In this document: piece by piece, positions 41,301 through 48,756 of the stretch
How the letters are laid out: each line of letters starts with the position of its first letter
Numbering within the stretch: the first letter of the stretch is position 1
Made by a program: the position numbers and the translations under genes
Notes under the pieces: model-generated
What the model saw: the letters and a program-made list of their open reading frames with translations, nothing else
Told to the model about the DNA's origin: nothing
Database searches by the model: none
Assembly (NCBI RefSeq): GCF_030295975.1
Contig: NZ_AP027364.1
Span: 1,612,001 to 1,676,000, forward strand
DNA length: 64,000 nucleotides
Source of the DNA: Thalassotalea atypica
Lineage (GTDB): Bacteria; Pseudomonadota; Gammaproteobacteria; Enterobacterales; Alteromonadaceae
Direction: 5' to 3'

Positions 41301-41509
41301 AGGTGATCAAAGAATATCGTAACCAAAATCCGAGTTTCCCACATCAATCGACAGCAGACCAGTTTTTTGATGAACAACAGTTCGAATGTTACCGTGCACT
41401 CGGACAACACATCGGCGAGAAAGCATGTGAGGAGTTATTGATGGACAATAATTCAGGTTTGCACTCTTTCGATAGTTTCGCTGCAGCGATGAAAGCTAAG
41501 ACCCCGTGA
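38336..41509 (+). CDS. membrane-anchored patatin-like phospholipase with permuted domain order
   Basis: Predicted acyl hydrolase of 1057 aa. ATG 38336 is chosen because GGAG lies six bases upstream; ATG 38324 has no site. About eight membrane helices span residues 45-540. The blocks SLYRDRLASAYL (about 545), YHLLNVCLNLQGS and AASPNMGRG (about 652) with LGYWLPNP come next. Only then come the oxyanion loop SGGGIRS (755-761), the nucleophile motif SVSGGG (Ser about 788) and, just 87 residues later, the Asp motif SDGGHIENL (Asp about 875). In the large membrane patatins I know, the GGGIRS/GxSGG part precedes the SNY-transmembrane-ASPNMG part. The Ser-Asp dyad is present, so activity is possible. 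It ends 280 bases before the right attachment site, and is likely cargo. Confidence 0.85.
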   Translation: MSNLNNNEKDHKLSEFPFPLTNGPEESVYLTWLRNHSNYMATRGFLDYFRMAGVLIRGVLLNFLILLSLLLIISAVIGHLYGPQLRSLADMTHELSLKNSTQLAKQLKTKPRNIDKWIVGQLSEQTKNLLENDFQGNEFEIALSHEFRKIIDGELIYDPERFKGIKLQPNKTGLIRELIDQKIEDKDKVIKQICSKGSIGYWKIVGESSFLRSNSCLRRLNRLLMKEAYPEINQLRIFGKEIKKTTKSDATELSKGVVPCENENPVDECLFKHIRELTTPGSGKLEESHGVPMPVPFTITLWVGLIALLWCLLSPIYVLVSEIAVHNKSIERTSSRSSVNQRDRFERQFGMALLFVLVFALFEALPLLVDKFHQFLVSPDSNWNNIFASMIGVSVAILSGASKLISVFAGAKKKLVMFLIGLLGVFLPFLVILYVTEFLVYRPAIDGLLNIVLYIVPIVFILLIVVVVVVGTLHKSFKWAEYLFLFTLAAIIAIGMYYSEQLLAVVLTEEYTATGENHYFVLFLAVEAYLFCWLFVDVNRTSIHSLYRDRLASAYLVGIENQDDISIEKDINLSDIGQHDDGSTAPYHLLNVCLNLQGSTDPNIRDRASDFFIFSKNFIGGKRTGYCRTELMEQVHPQMSLATAMAISAAAASPNMGRGTNPGFVAIMVILNIRLGYWLPNPGLLHKIQETKPKDTNVTGECRFEEVFEKELEDVEKRWKNVYQHPSNGRKLHSVNESPFKQCTTKHSLVGIGLSGGGIRSATINLGIVQALHKKGIFDHIDFMSSVSGGGYLGASISTLMRDKKGTGDAGIRKQETQIDADVSVSSSEVNKSKNSPKCYDTLWERFRWRVPPRALIREMLMKLDGRHKWINLSDGGHIENLAGIELLRRRCKFIIIGDGEADPDLTFNGLATLIRYAQIDLGIKIDIDVDKIRVENSEEAVYQGKDNLSKEHCAFGKIIYPSNKNINSDPEVGYLLYLKSSYTDDENEVIKEYRNQNPSFPHQSTADQFFDEQQFECYRALGQHIGEKACEELLMDNNSGLHSFDSFAAAMKAKTP

Positions 41510-41701
41510 CTCGCAGTTTTGGTGGCTTATAAGACCGCTTTGTAAGGGAGCATCTTCCGCTTTTGGCACACATGAGACTATCAGGTTTGATTGAGTTTTA
41601 TTAATCGAGGCGGTCAGATTGATACACGGCTTATATATGTAAAGTCTTTAGTTGCAATTTATTAAAATGTTGTTTTCAACTTCATGGATGTTGATTTTTT
41701 A

Positions 41702-41750
41702 TTTTAGTAACACTGGTGGTAACATCTATGTGCTTTTAGTTACTGTAAAT
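41702..41750. repeat. integrase arm-type repeats, right end
   Basis: TTTTAGTAACACTGG at 41702-41716 is identical to the consensus found at the left end. It is followed by the partial copy GGTAACA (about 41718-41724) and CTTTTAGTTACTG near 41733. Lying about 75 bases inside the attR core, they mirror the left cluster. Confidence 0.65.
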
Positions 41751-41789
41751 TTCTTTGTAAACAAGTGGTTGTTTATTGTTTTCGGCAGC

Positions 41790-41810
41790 CTCCGTCCCGC
41801 CATTCTCTCT
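41790..41810 (+). repeat. right attachment site (attR core)
   Basis: CTCCGTC-CCGCCATTCTCTCT repeats the tRNA-Ser 3' end and flank at 17146-17167 with only one base deleted (21 of 22 positions). No tRNA 5' part is present, as expected for the distal end of an island. Confidence 0.8.
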
Positions 41811-41926
41811 GCTATCTGTTTTTCTTTTTTATCACTCGCTACTTCTAAGTTTTTACTTACTCACAATTGTTGCTTTATTCTCAATCGGCTTCTATTTTTT
41901 ATAGAAAGTGCCACTAAGGAAACAAC

Positions 41927-42991
41927 ATGTTTGCTTCAAAAATTAAGCCGCATTCACCTCGAACAGACAATAGTCGAAAGAGCATATCAGTTGGTACTAG
42001 AGCAAGAACATCATTAAGGAGGCCGATGGCTTTGCAAGACAATCGTTGTGAGGTTGTTGCTCTAAGAAAGTTTCAACGGGCGTCTAATACTAGTATGCAG
42101 GCCAAGCAACTAACGCAACTAAAAGCGTCAACTCAAAATGCCAATGCGCACTTAAACTTAGAATTTGTTAAAGGAAAGCAATCATTACAACAAAAGGCCA
42201 ATATTACTGGCCAGCCAGACCGTTCGGTTAGTTGCCGAAAATCCTTAAACCAACAAAGTATCGTGAATGGTAAAACAATACAAAAAGCCACTGAAATTTC
42301 GTTTCAGCAAGGTAACTTACATTATTGGGCTGGAGGGCTCCACTTTGGTGACTTAACTGTCGGTGTTGACACGGATGCGTATTTAGATCCGGCGAACCCT
42401 AAAACCGGCTCTAGAACAGCCGCTGCTCCAACCCCTTCTCCTTATACCAATGGTAATTGGCCAAAACTTTATCAAGGTCATTTATTGAATGCTAATCTTG
42501 GAGGGCAGGCTATTCCGCAAAACCTGTTTCCGGTTACTCCAGCGTTTAACGGGCAACATTCAAGCATTTTTGAAGATCACGTAAAGGCACATCTAATGAA
42601 TCTAAACAGCTTAAAAATTGATCCTGCGCAAGCTGCGAACAATATTCACAGAAGGCTTCACTACCGAGTGAGAGTGCAAAACCCAAACATGGCGAACTTT
42701 CATGTTGGGGACATTCATAATACGGTGTTCAATTGCGAAATGAATTTCACCAAAAACAATGCAACGCCACATGGGGGAACTGGAGTAGATAACAATTATC
42801 CCAACGTCAATATGCCGATTCAGGTGCCTGCACCACCAGATAACCCTGCTCTAAATGCGCAATTGGATAACTTGGGTTGGGGACCAGACAACAACCCTAG
42901 TTATCAACTGGGACCACTTATTGCACCTAATGTACATCAGGTGGTGGATGCAGCTAATGTAGCTGTTCCAAATATGACCATTCGTGTATAA
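41927..42991 (+). CDS. putative nuclease effector with DUF4157/eCIS-type leader
   Basis: A 354-aa protein with no signal peptide; ATG 41927 has AAGGA nine bases before it. Residues about 35-100 (ALQDNRCEVVALRKFQ, MQAKQLTQLK, QKANITGQPD) resemble the leader common to DUF4157 proteins that travel with extracellular contractile injection systems, usually DNRPEAVAQRKLQ...KTGLPD. The HExxH DUF4157 domain itself is missing. The C-terminal part (about 184-290) shows GHLLNANLGG, NLFPVT and EDHVKAHL, the pattern of DNA/RNA non-specific endonuclease-like toxin domains. It would therefore be a secreted toxin or payload. No immunity gene or injection-system gene is nearby. It lies 116 bases outside attR, so it may belong to the recipient chromosome or to an older element. 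Confidence 0.6.
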   Translation: MFASKIKPHSPRTDNSRKSISVGTRARTSLRRPMALQDNRCEVVALRKFQRASNTSMQAKQLTQLKASTQNANAHLNLEFVKGKQSLQQKANITGQPDRSVSCRKSLNQQSIVNGKTIQKATEISFQQGNLHYWAGGLHFGDLTVGVDTDAYLDPANPKTGSRTAAAPTPSPYTNGNWPKLYQGHLLNANLGGQAIPQNLFPVTPAFNGQHSSIFEDHVKAHLMNLNSLKIDPAQAANNIHRRLHYRVRVQNPNMANFHVGDIHNTVFNCEMNFTKNNATPHGGTGVDNNYPNVNMPIQVPAPPDNPALNAQLDNLGWGPDNNPSYQLGPLIAPNVHQVVDAANVAVPNMTIRV

Positions 42992-43190
42992 GGTCATATT
43001 AAAATTAAATTAATGTAAATTACTAGTGAGTGCCGTATGTGTACAGTTTAAGCATTAACCAAACACATTTACATCGCTAGGAAGCTGTTGGTTTAATCAT
43101 TATTAAACAAAACTATCGATATTAGCCCCGTCGAAGAGGTAGTACCTAACCAAGGAGCATATTCATTTGTACTGAGTAATTAGTAATCAA

Positions 43191-45200
43191 CTACCTGTTA
43201 TACTTGAAAAGGAACAATCGACTACATAATAGGATTAATAAGCCCAGAGTTATTGAACCCCCTCCAGAGCTAGAACCACTAGAGGGCGGCTCAATTACAG
43301 TTGCTTCATTAACAATAATCGTGATTTCTGCTTGCGTTTCATTTTGGTCAGTATCAACTATTGCGGCTGTGATAATATGAGTACCTGCGGCAAATGAGGT
43401 GTTTAAGACACCGTTTTGACCTATCCATTCATTATTCACATACCATTGTATAGCGTCGCTGATATCTCCATCTTCGACATCAATAGCTATGGCATTAAAA
43501 GTCACCGTTTGATCACTTTGGTACTGACTGTTTTCATTGGGTGAGTTAATTGTTAATTGTGGTGGATAAAGCTGCTTGTTAACTATACTTAGCTGCCAAC
43601 TAACTTGAGCCTCATTATTGGCACTGTCTACAATCTTTGCTGTGACAGTATAGTCTCCAACATCAAAGCTGTTGATGAAATTGTCGCCGGTAACATCAGA
43701 TTCAACTTCATTGACCAACCAAATGACCTGATCGCTAACATCACCATCTTCATTATCCTTTGCTGTTACTGAAAAATTTACCGAGTGTTCTGTTGTTGTA
43801 TATGGTGATGAGGGGCTGAGCCGAGTTAAAATTGGAGTTTCTTCTATATTCAATGATTGATAGGCTTGCCAGCAATCTAAACTCGGCAAGCTTCTACCTT
43901 CACTATCAGTAACCATAGCGCCGCCATTTTCTACCAATGTTTTACGAAGCTCCAATGGCGTTAGACTAGGTTTTGCTTGTTGAAGTAACGCTGCACAAGA
44001 TGCGACAAATGGGGCGGCCATTGAGGTACCACTATAGTGTGATATGCCGCTATTTATTCCTGTTGCAGTAATCGTTGCGCCGGGTGCGACAATATCGACA
44101 TTATCACTGCTGTTACTAAAGCAAGTCAGCTCTCCGGCAATAGGAGATGGCTCAGTACAAAACCCCGTATAGCTGCTGATACGACTATCCCACGTAGCGC
44201 CAACAGCAATGACGTTTTGCAGACAGGCAGGTGCCGTTATTGCCTCCTTATTGCCATCGTTACCTGCTGAGGCAAACAACGTGACGCCTCTGGCATGCAG
44301 TTGATTGATAGCGTCAGCCAAAGGCTTTGTCCAACTGCGGCTATCATCACAACTTGATGTGAACAGTGCACTAGTGCCAATACTCATATTTACGATGCTA
44401 ACGTTGGGTAATTCAGTAATAATGTGATCAAGTGCTGCAACGACTTGAGATGACGAATCAAAGCTATTGTTGGCATCTAAGACTTTAAGAATATGCAACT
44501 GAGTATTAGGAGCCCCGCCTTGTGGTGCAATGGTGCCTGCACCGGCTAAGATTCCTGTGACATTAGTGCCGTGGCCGTGTTGATCATAAATCGATTCAGT
44601 ACAATCACTTGAAAAACAGGCACGAGAGACAACTCTTTCAGTAAAGTCTAGGTGATTTTCATCTAAGCCAGAGTCAATAATTGCGACTTCTATGCCTTCA
44701 CCCGATAAAGGAATTGCCTTAACTAAGTCAATATTACTTTGTGGAATTGCTTCGTTAAGGTGACCAACTCCTCCACTGTTATCTAAACCTATGTTTTGTA
44801 CCAACGGTGATTTGGCAAGTGCTTTGATTACCTCTGTAGACGTACGAATAACGATGGCAGGTACGGCGTTGTAGCTGCGAATTACTTGAAACTCTTGCCC
44901 CTTTAGGACGTTAATAACACGTTCTTTTCGTGATTGAATGAGTTTTTTATGCTGAGTTAACAACGCTGAGGCTTCGCTACTTTTCCTACGACTATTGTCA
45001 CTAACGAGAACTTGAAGGTTAGAGTTGTCATGACCGAAATAAACAAGATAAGTTGCCTTTTCTAATGAAAACTCAGAAATACTCGTATCAAATTTATTGC
45101 TAATAGTATCTATATCATTCGCAACATCGGCTAAACTGTAATTGCTTGAACTAAAAAAGAAAATTACAGCAAAGAGTAAGAGGTTATATACATTTTTCAT
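43191..45200 (-). CDS. S8 family serine protease with Ig-like repeats and GlyGly-CTERM-like tail
   Basis: Secreted subtilisin-like protease, 669 aa. Signal peptide ends at SLADVA (about residue 25), then an inhibitor-like propeptide (about 45-135). The catalytic domain has Asp in VAIIDSGLDENH, His in QHGHGTNVTG, oxyanion Asn in SAGNDGN and Ser in GTSMAAPFV. Two related beta-sandwich repeats follow (about 460-550 and 553-640), sharing DxEDGDxSD and an IVDxxxNEAQ-like end. The C-terminus is a Ser/Gly stretch (SSSGGGS), a hydrophobic helix and a short basic end (KYNR). This is the form of GlyGly-CTERM sorting signals handled by rhombosortase after type II secretion. Monocistronic. Confidence 0.92.
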   Translation of the reverse strand: MKNVYNLLLFAVIFFFSSSNYSLADVANDIDTISNKFDTSISEFSLEKATYLVYFGHDNSNLQVLVSDNSRRKSSEASALLTQHKKLIQSRKERVINVLKGQEFQVIRSYNAVPAIVIRTSTEVIKALAKSPLVQNIGLDNSGGVGHLNEAIPQSNIDLVKAIPLSGEGIEVAIIDSGLDENHLDFTERVVSRACFSSDCTESIYDQHGHGTNVTGILAGAGTIAPQGGAPNTQLHILKVLDANNSFDSSSQVVAALDHIITELPNVSIVNMSIGTSALFTSSCDDSRSWTKPLADAINQLHARGVTLFASAGNDGNKEAITAPACLQNVIAVGATWDSRISSYTGFCTEPSPIAGELTCFSNSSDNVDIVAPGATITATGINSGISHYSGTSMAAPFVASCAALLQQAKPSLTPLELRKTLVENGGAMVTDSEGRSLPSLDCWQAYQSLNIEETPILTRLSPSSPYTTTEHSVNFSVTAKDNEDGDVSDQVIWLVNEVESDVTGDNFINSFDVGDYTVTAKIVDSANNEAQVSWQLSIVNKQLYPPQLTINSPNENSQYQSDQTVTFNAIAIDVEDGDISDAIQWYVNNEWIGQNGVLNTSFAAGTHIITAAIVDTDQNETQAEITIIVNEATVIEPPSSGSSSGGGSITLGLLILLCSRLFLFKYNR

Positions 45201-45435
45201 GGCTAACTGCGGGTTAAATTGTTGGTTGCAACAGGAATACGGTTAAGTATACATTTTTTGCGTTAAAAAAATGTGAAAGTCACATTAGCTTTTGAGAGTA
45301 AACCAAAGGCCGTTTATGTATTCGTGTGGGTAAAATCATATCGTTTTTAATTTTCTACTATCGACAGCCCCCTTAAATTCCAAAAGCGTCATATACTGAA
45401 TATCATAATAATAACGGGCATGGGCAGGGCATAAT

Positions 45436-47289
45436 ATGTTAGAGCTGGCTGTTGTATATTTAGCTGCGGCGATTTTGGCCGTACCAATCGCAAAACGTTT
45501 AGGGCTAGGATCTGTACTTGGCTACTTATTGGCAGGGATATTGATAGGCCCTTTTCTTTTAGGGCTTGTTGGTGATCAAACGGACGTTATGCACTTTGCC
45601 GAATTTGGCGTTGTGATGATGCTTTTTCTTGTGGGGTTAGAACTGCAACCATCACGACTATGGAAGTTAAGGCACTCAATTCTAGGTCTCGGTGGCCTTC
45701 AGATGCTCATCACAACAATATTTATTTTTGCCATATGTGTTGAGTTTTTATCTTTACAGTGGCAAACGTCTTTGGCGATAGGTTTAATGATGGCTCTATC
45801 CTCGACGGCTATTGTGTTGCAAACTCTCAATGAAAAAGGCTGGACAAAACAGGAGGCAGGTCAGAATGCGTTTTCAGTTTTGTTGTTTCAAGACATAGCT
45901 GTCATCCCTATTTTAGCGCTGCTCCCACTATTAGCATTTAGTGATGATGTAAAAAGTTTATCAGGACATGGCAACTTAATTGCGCACTTCCCAGCTTACC
46001 TACAGGTTATTATTTCGGTAGCTGTGATCACATCAATCATACTTGCAGGTAAATATGTATCAGCGCCTCTATTTAGGTACATTGCAGAGACTCGTTTGAG
46101 GGAGTTATTTACCGTGTTTGCCTTGTTTTTGGTGATATTGATAGCCGTTATCATGCAAAAGGTTGGTTTGTCACCAGCTCTTGGGACATTTTTGGCCGGT
46201 GTCGTATTAGCTGAGAGTGAATTTAGGCACGAGCTAGAAGTAGATATTGAGCCTTTCAAAGGGTTATTACTTGGTTTGTTCTTTATTGCCGTTGGCGCGT
46301 CGATAGATTTTCCATTGCTATTGGAAAACTATGCAATAGTTATAATGATAGTTGCGGCATTGATTGTCGTTAAAGCGTTTGTACTTTACATACTGGCAAT
46401 GATTTTTAAAATGGAAAGTAAGCAAAAGCTACTGTTTAGTATGGCATTAGCTCAAGGCGGTGAATTTGCGTTTGTATTGTTATCTTTAACTACATCCCTC
46501 CATATCCTTAGCCAAGAACAAAGTAAGTTGGCAACATTAGTCGTGGCAATATCAATGTTACTTGCACCTTTGTTGATCATGGTATATGAAAAAATTCTAA
46601 ACAGCTCTAGCCAGAAACAAGACGAATATGATGATCCTAAGCAAATTGAACCAACTAACAGCGTAATAATTGCTGGTTACGGTCGCTTCGGACAAATTAT
46701 TGGTAGGCTACTGACGGCACAAGGCTACCATTTGTCCATACTCGATCACAGCCCAAGCCAGATTGAATTCCTCAAGCGCTTTGGTCATAGAGTTCATTAT
46801 GGAGATGCAGCAAGACAAGATTTATTAGAAGCTTCTGGCGCTAAAGCTGCGCAATTATTGGTTATTGCAATTGATGATCCTGATAAAATTCTAGAAATAG
46901 CCAGTATCGCTAAAAAACACTACCCAGATTTAGCCATTGCAGCAAGGGCATTTGATAGACGACATGCCTATGAATTAATGAACATAGGTATCACCTCGTT
47001 TAAAAGAGAAACGTTCGATTCTGCACTAAATTTAGGTATTGAAGCGTTAACTTTACTTGGAAACAGCGCCAAGAGTGCACAACGAGCGGGTAAAATTTTT
47101 GCCGATCATGACTACCAGACCATACGAATGCTTGAAGATGTGTGGGGTGACGATCATAGCTACGGAGTAGCCGTTAAGCAGAGAATGGAAGATATCAAAC
47201 AAATTCTAATCAAAGATAAAGAAGAGCAACACAGGCTAAACACATGTCACGGAGAAAACTGTGAGGATAAGCAGAAGCTTGATCATTGA
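45436..47289 (+). CDS. CPA2-family monovalent cation:proton antiporter (KefB/C-type)
   Basis: Inner-membrane K+/H+ or Na+/H+ antiporter, 617 aa. The N-terminal Na_H_Exchanger domain has about 12 membrane helices (1-385), including GSVLGYLLAGILIGP, SSTAIVLQTL, LFQDIAVIPILALLP and the GGEFAFVLLSL helix. The C-terminal cytoplasmic RCK_N/TrkA-N domain (about 412-530) binds nucleotide through VIIAGYGRFGQIIG. No ancillary kefG/kefF gene is adjacent, so glutathione-gating as in E. coli cannot be assumed. The start ATG 45436 lacks a strong ribosome-binding site, but the N-terminus matches the family. Confidence 0.93.
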   Translation: MLELAVVYLAAAILAVPIAKRLGLGSVLGYLLAGILIGPFLLGLVGDQTDVMHFAEFGVVMMLFLVGLELQPSRLWKLRHSILGLGGLQMLITTIFIFAICVEFLSLQWQTSLAIGLMMALSSTAIVLQTLNEKGWTKQEAGQNAFSVLLFQDIAVIPILALLPLLAFSDDVKSLSGHGNLIAHFPAYLQVIISVAVITSIILAGKYVSAPLFRYIAETRLRELFTVFALFLVILIAVIMQKVGLSPALGTFLAGVVLAESEFRHELEVDIEPFKGLLLGLFFIAVGASIDFPLLLENYAIVIMIVAALIVVKAFVLYILAMIFKMESKQKLLFSMALAQGGEFAFVLLSLTTSLHILSQEQSKLATLVVAISMLLAPLLIMVYEKILNSSSQKQDEYDDPKQIEPTNSVIIAGYGRFGQIIGRLLTAQGYHLSILDHSPSQIEFLKRFGHRVHYGDAARQDLLEASGAKAAQLLVIAIDDPDKILEIASIAKKHYPDLAIAARAFDRRHAYELMNIGITSFKRETFDSALNLGIEALTLLGNSAKSAQRAGKIFADHDYQTIRMLEDVWGDDHSYGVAVKQRMEDIKQILIKDKEEQHRLNTCHGENCEDKQKLDH

Positions 47290-47663
47290 TGAATATACCA
47301 TATCCAAATAGTGCAGCTGCTAAATGGACATCATATTGGTTTGCAGCCTAAAGGTAAGAACATTTATGAGTCGGCTCTCTTACTCTGCTTTACCTGCTTT
47401 TATACGGGGGAAAGCGTGTATAGCCAATAAATTGTTAATAAACAACAAGGCCGACTCAAATCTTGTATCTGTTCATTAATTTCTACCATAGTGTTTTGGT
47501 CACTAATTAAGTAATATATGCGCCAATTTACTGAGCACTTATCAGGTACTAATAAGTGCTCAATTATTGTGATTCTTCTTGCCAAGATAATTTACGTTTC
47601 GCGATCCGCTTAACTCAAAAATTGCGCTAGCAAGTAGAAAGTAATCTAAAAGAATATTCATTA
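47290..47663. other. 374-base intergenic region with an 11-bp stem-loop
   Basis: TGAGCACTTAT (47532-47542) pairs perfectly with ATAAGTGCTCA (47552-47562) around a nine-base loop. No T-run follows on the plus strand. The frame at 47400-47585 on the minus strand overlaps the stem and has no support. The stem could end transcription from the antiporter gene or serve as an operator before the methyltransferase. Confidence 0.5.
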
Positions 47664-48176
47664 ATGAAAAAAAATACCGTCCATATTGGTTTAACTAACC
47701 CTAAAGGTCCAACCAATGTCGGTGCAGTTATGCGCGCTGCGGGCTGCTTTAATGCCGACCAAGTCTTTTACAGTGGCGAGCGTTTCGCTCGAGCTGCTAA
47801 GTTTAACACCGATACTAAAAATAGAACCTCGACGATTCCATTAACGGCCAAGGATTGCTTGCTTGATAATGTACCTGAAGAAATGACGATTATCTGTGTC
47901 GATCTTGTTGAAGGCGCTGTGTCACTACCTGAATTTGAACACCCAAGTCACGCTTATTATGTTTTTGGTCCGGAAGACGGTACTATCAGCCAAGACGTTA
48001 TTGATAAAGCTGATGCTGTTGTTTATGTGCCAACCAAGGGTTGCTTAAATTTAGCTGCAACAGTCAATGTTGTGCTTTATGACAGGCAAGCTAAGTTAAC
48101 GGAAATCCCGCAAAATAATGACCTGATCCGTACAAGTAGGGATACCAATAATCGGGTTAAAGTGAAAGGCGTGTAG
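47664..48176 (+). CDS. SpoU/TrmH-family RNA methyltransferase
   Basis: SPOUT-fold methyltransferase of 170 aa, the minimal catalytic size. It shows all three SpoU motifs: motif 1 GPTNVGAVMRAAGCF, motif 2 YYVFGPEDGTIS and motif 3 GCLNLAATVNVVLYDR, which form the SAM-binding trefoil knot. Substrate is 2'-O-ribose in tRNA or rRNA; the exact target cannot be read from the sequence. Its small size without an N-terminal RNA-binding domain resembles TrmL-like enzymes. Monocistronic. Confidence 0.9.
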   Translation: MKKNTVHIGLTNPKGPTNVGAVMRAAGCFNADQVFYSGERFARAAKFNTDTKNRTSTIPLTAKDCLLDNVPEEMTIICVDLVEGAVSLPEFEHPSHAYYVFGPEDGTISQDVIDKADAVVYVPTKGCLNLAATVNVVLYDRQAKLTEIPQNNDLIRTSRDTNNRVKVKGV

Positions 48177-48221
48177 ACTTTAATTGGCGACTAACGGACG
48201 TCGTTACCTTGCCTGTGAATA

Positions 48222-48755
48222 TCATGTATCTAATGCGGTGTGGCAATAGCAACCTTCAATGTCACTTATAATCGTTGGTGTGTTATAGCCTTTGAAGTAA
48301 TTATTTAAAACAGTTTCTGCGAACCCTACAGTATTTGAACAGCCAATCCCTGCTCCGTAGGGCCCAAAATAAACAAGTTCACCTTCGCTGCCAATTAGCG
48401 CCATAGCGGGGGTTGCTGGCACTAAGTTGGTATTACTCACTTCTACATTGATGATGCTCATGTTTTGTTTTCTTGCGTTGAATAATACCTTGTTTATATG
48501 TGGCTTTGAGATGTTATTGCATCGACATTTTTTTTCAAAAAAATGCAAAACGGTATTGGCCAATTGTTGTGACGGTTGGCGCACAAGACTGGTGAGCTTC
48601 AGCTGAAATGTTTCTTGCTCGATATTGACAAGAGATCGCTTAGGATCAAAGGCGACTAGCTGTTGGCGAATAAAGTAGCTAAAGGCAACAAATGTGCAAA
48701 TCAGCCATAAAAGCACGGCGATGGCATGCACTGTGTGCCTGCTCAAGAAAGACAT
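48222..48755 (-). CDS. small membrane-anchored hypothetical protein (DUF6436-like)
   Basis: From ATG 48755 the protein has 177 aa. A start at 48821 is possible but would overlap the chemoreceptor gene. One N-terminal membrane helix (about 7-28, VHAIAVLLWLICTFVAFSYFI) precedes a periplasmic domain with several Cys (KKCRCNN, GIGCSNT, EGCYCHT) and the block LVYFGPYGAG. This resembles proteins annotated as DUF6436 in Shewanella and relatives, some with thioredoxin-like features. That label is from memory and uncertain. It begins one base after the stop of the chemoreceptor gene and is clearly cotranscribed, so it may assist that receptor. Confidence 0.7.
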   Translation of the reverse strand: MSFLSRHTVHAIAVLLWLICTFVAFSYFIRQQLVAFDPKRSLVNIEQETFQLKLTSLVRQPSQQLANTVLHFFEKKCRCNNISKPHINKVLFNARKQNMSIINVEVSNTNLVPATPAMALIGSEGELVYFGPYGAGIGCSNTVGFAETVLNNYFKGYNTPTIISDIEGCYCHTALDT

Positions 48756-48756
48756 G

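Larger units (their letters stand above)
17146..41810. mobile_element. integrated island at tRNA-Ser (about 24.7 kb)
   Basis: Bounded by the 3' end of tRNA-Ser plus flank (17146-17167) and an imperfect direct repeat of it (41790-41810). Arm-like repeats lie inside both ends. The contents are: tyrosine integrase next to the tRNA, AlpA-like regulator, Rep protein, second integrase, two small genes, three giant ORFs, a lipase pseudogene with an IS110 insertion, and a patatin-like gene. Base composition is mosaic: the Rep/AlpA part is very AT-rich while the giant operon is close to half GC by eye. No capsid, tail or conjugation gene is seen, so it looks like a replicative integrative element or satellite carrying a cargo cassette. 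The tRNA gene is restored intact at the left end. Confidence 0.8.
41510..41926. other. right end of the island and flank, no supported gene
   Basis: Contains the right arm-type repeats (41702-41750) and the attR core (41790-41810). A 121-codon frame across this region has no ribosome-binding site, a low-complexity composition, and overlaps the real gene at 41927; it is not considered coding. Confidence 0.5.

Noticed and set aside
17146-41810. Prophage
   Set aside because: Two integrases and a Rep gene occur, but there is no terminase, portal, capsid, tail or lysis gene.
41652-42017. 121-codon frame spanning the right end of the island
   Set aside because: It covers the attachment site, has low-complexity hydrophobic content, and overlaps the better-supported gene at 41927 in another frame.
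47400-47585. 61-codon minus-strand frame
   Set aside because: It overlaps an 11-bp stem-loop, has no start signal and no recognisable pattern.
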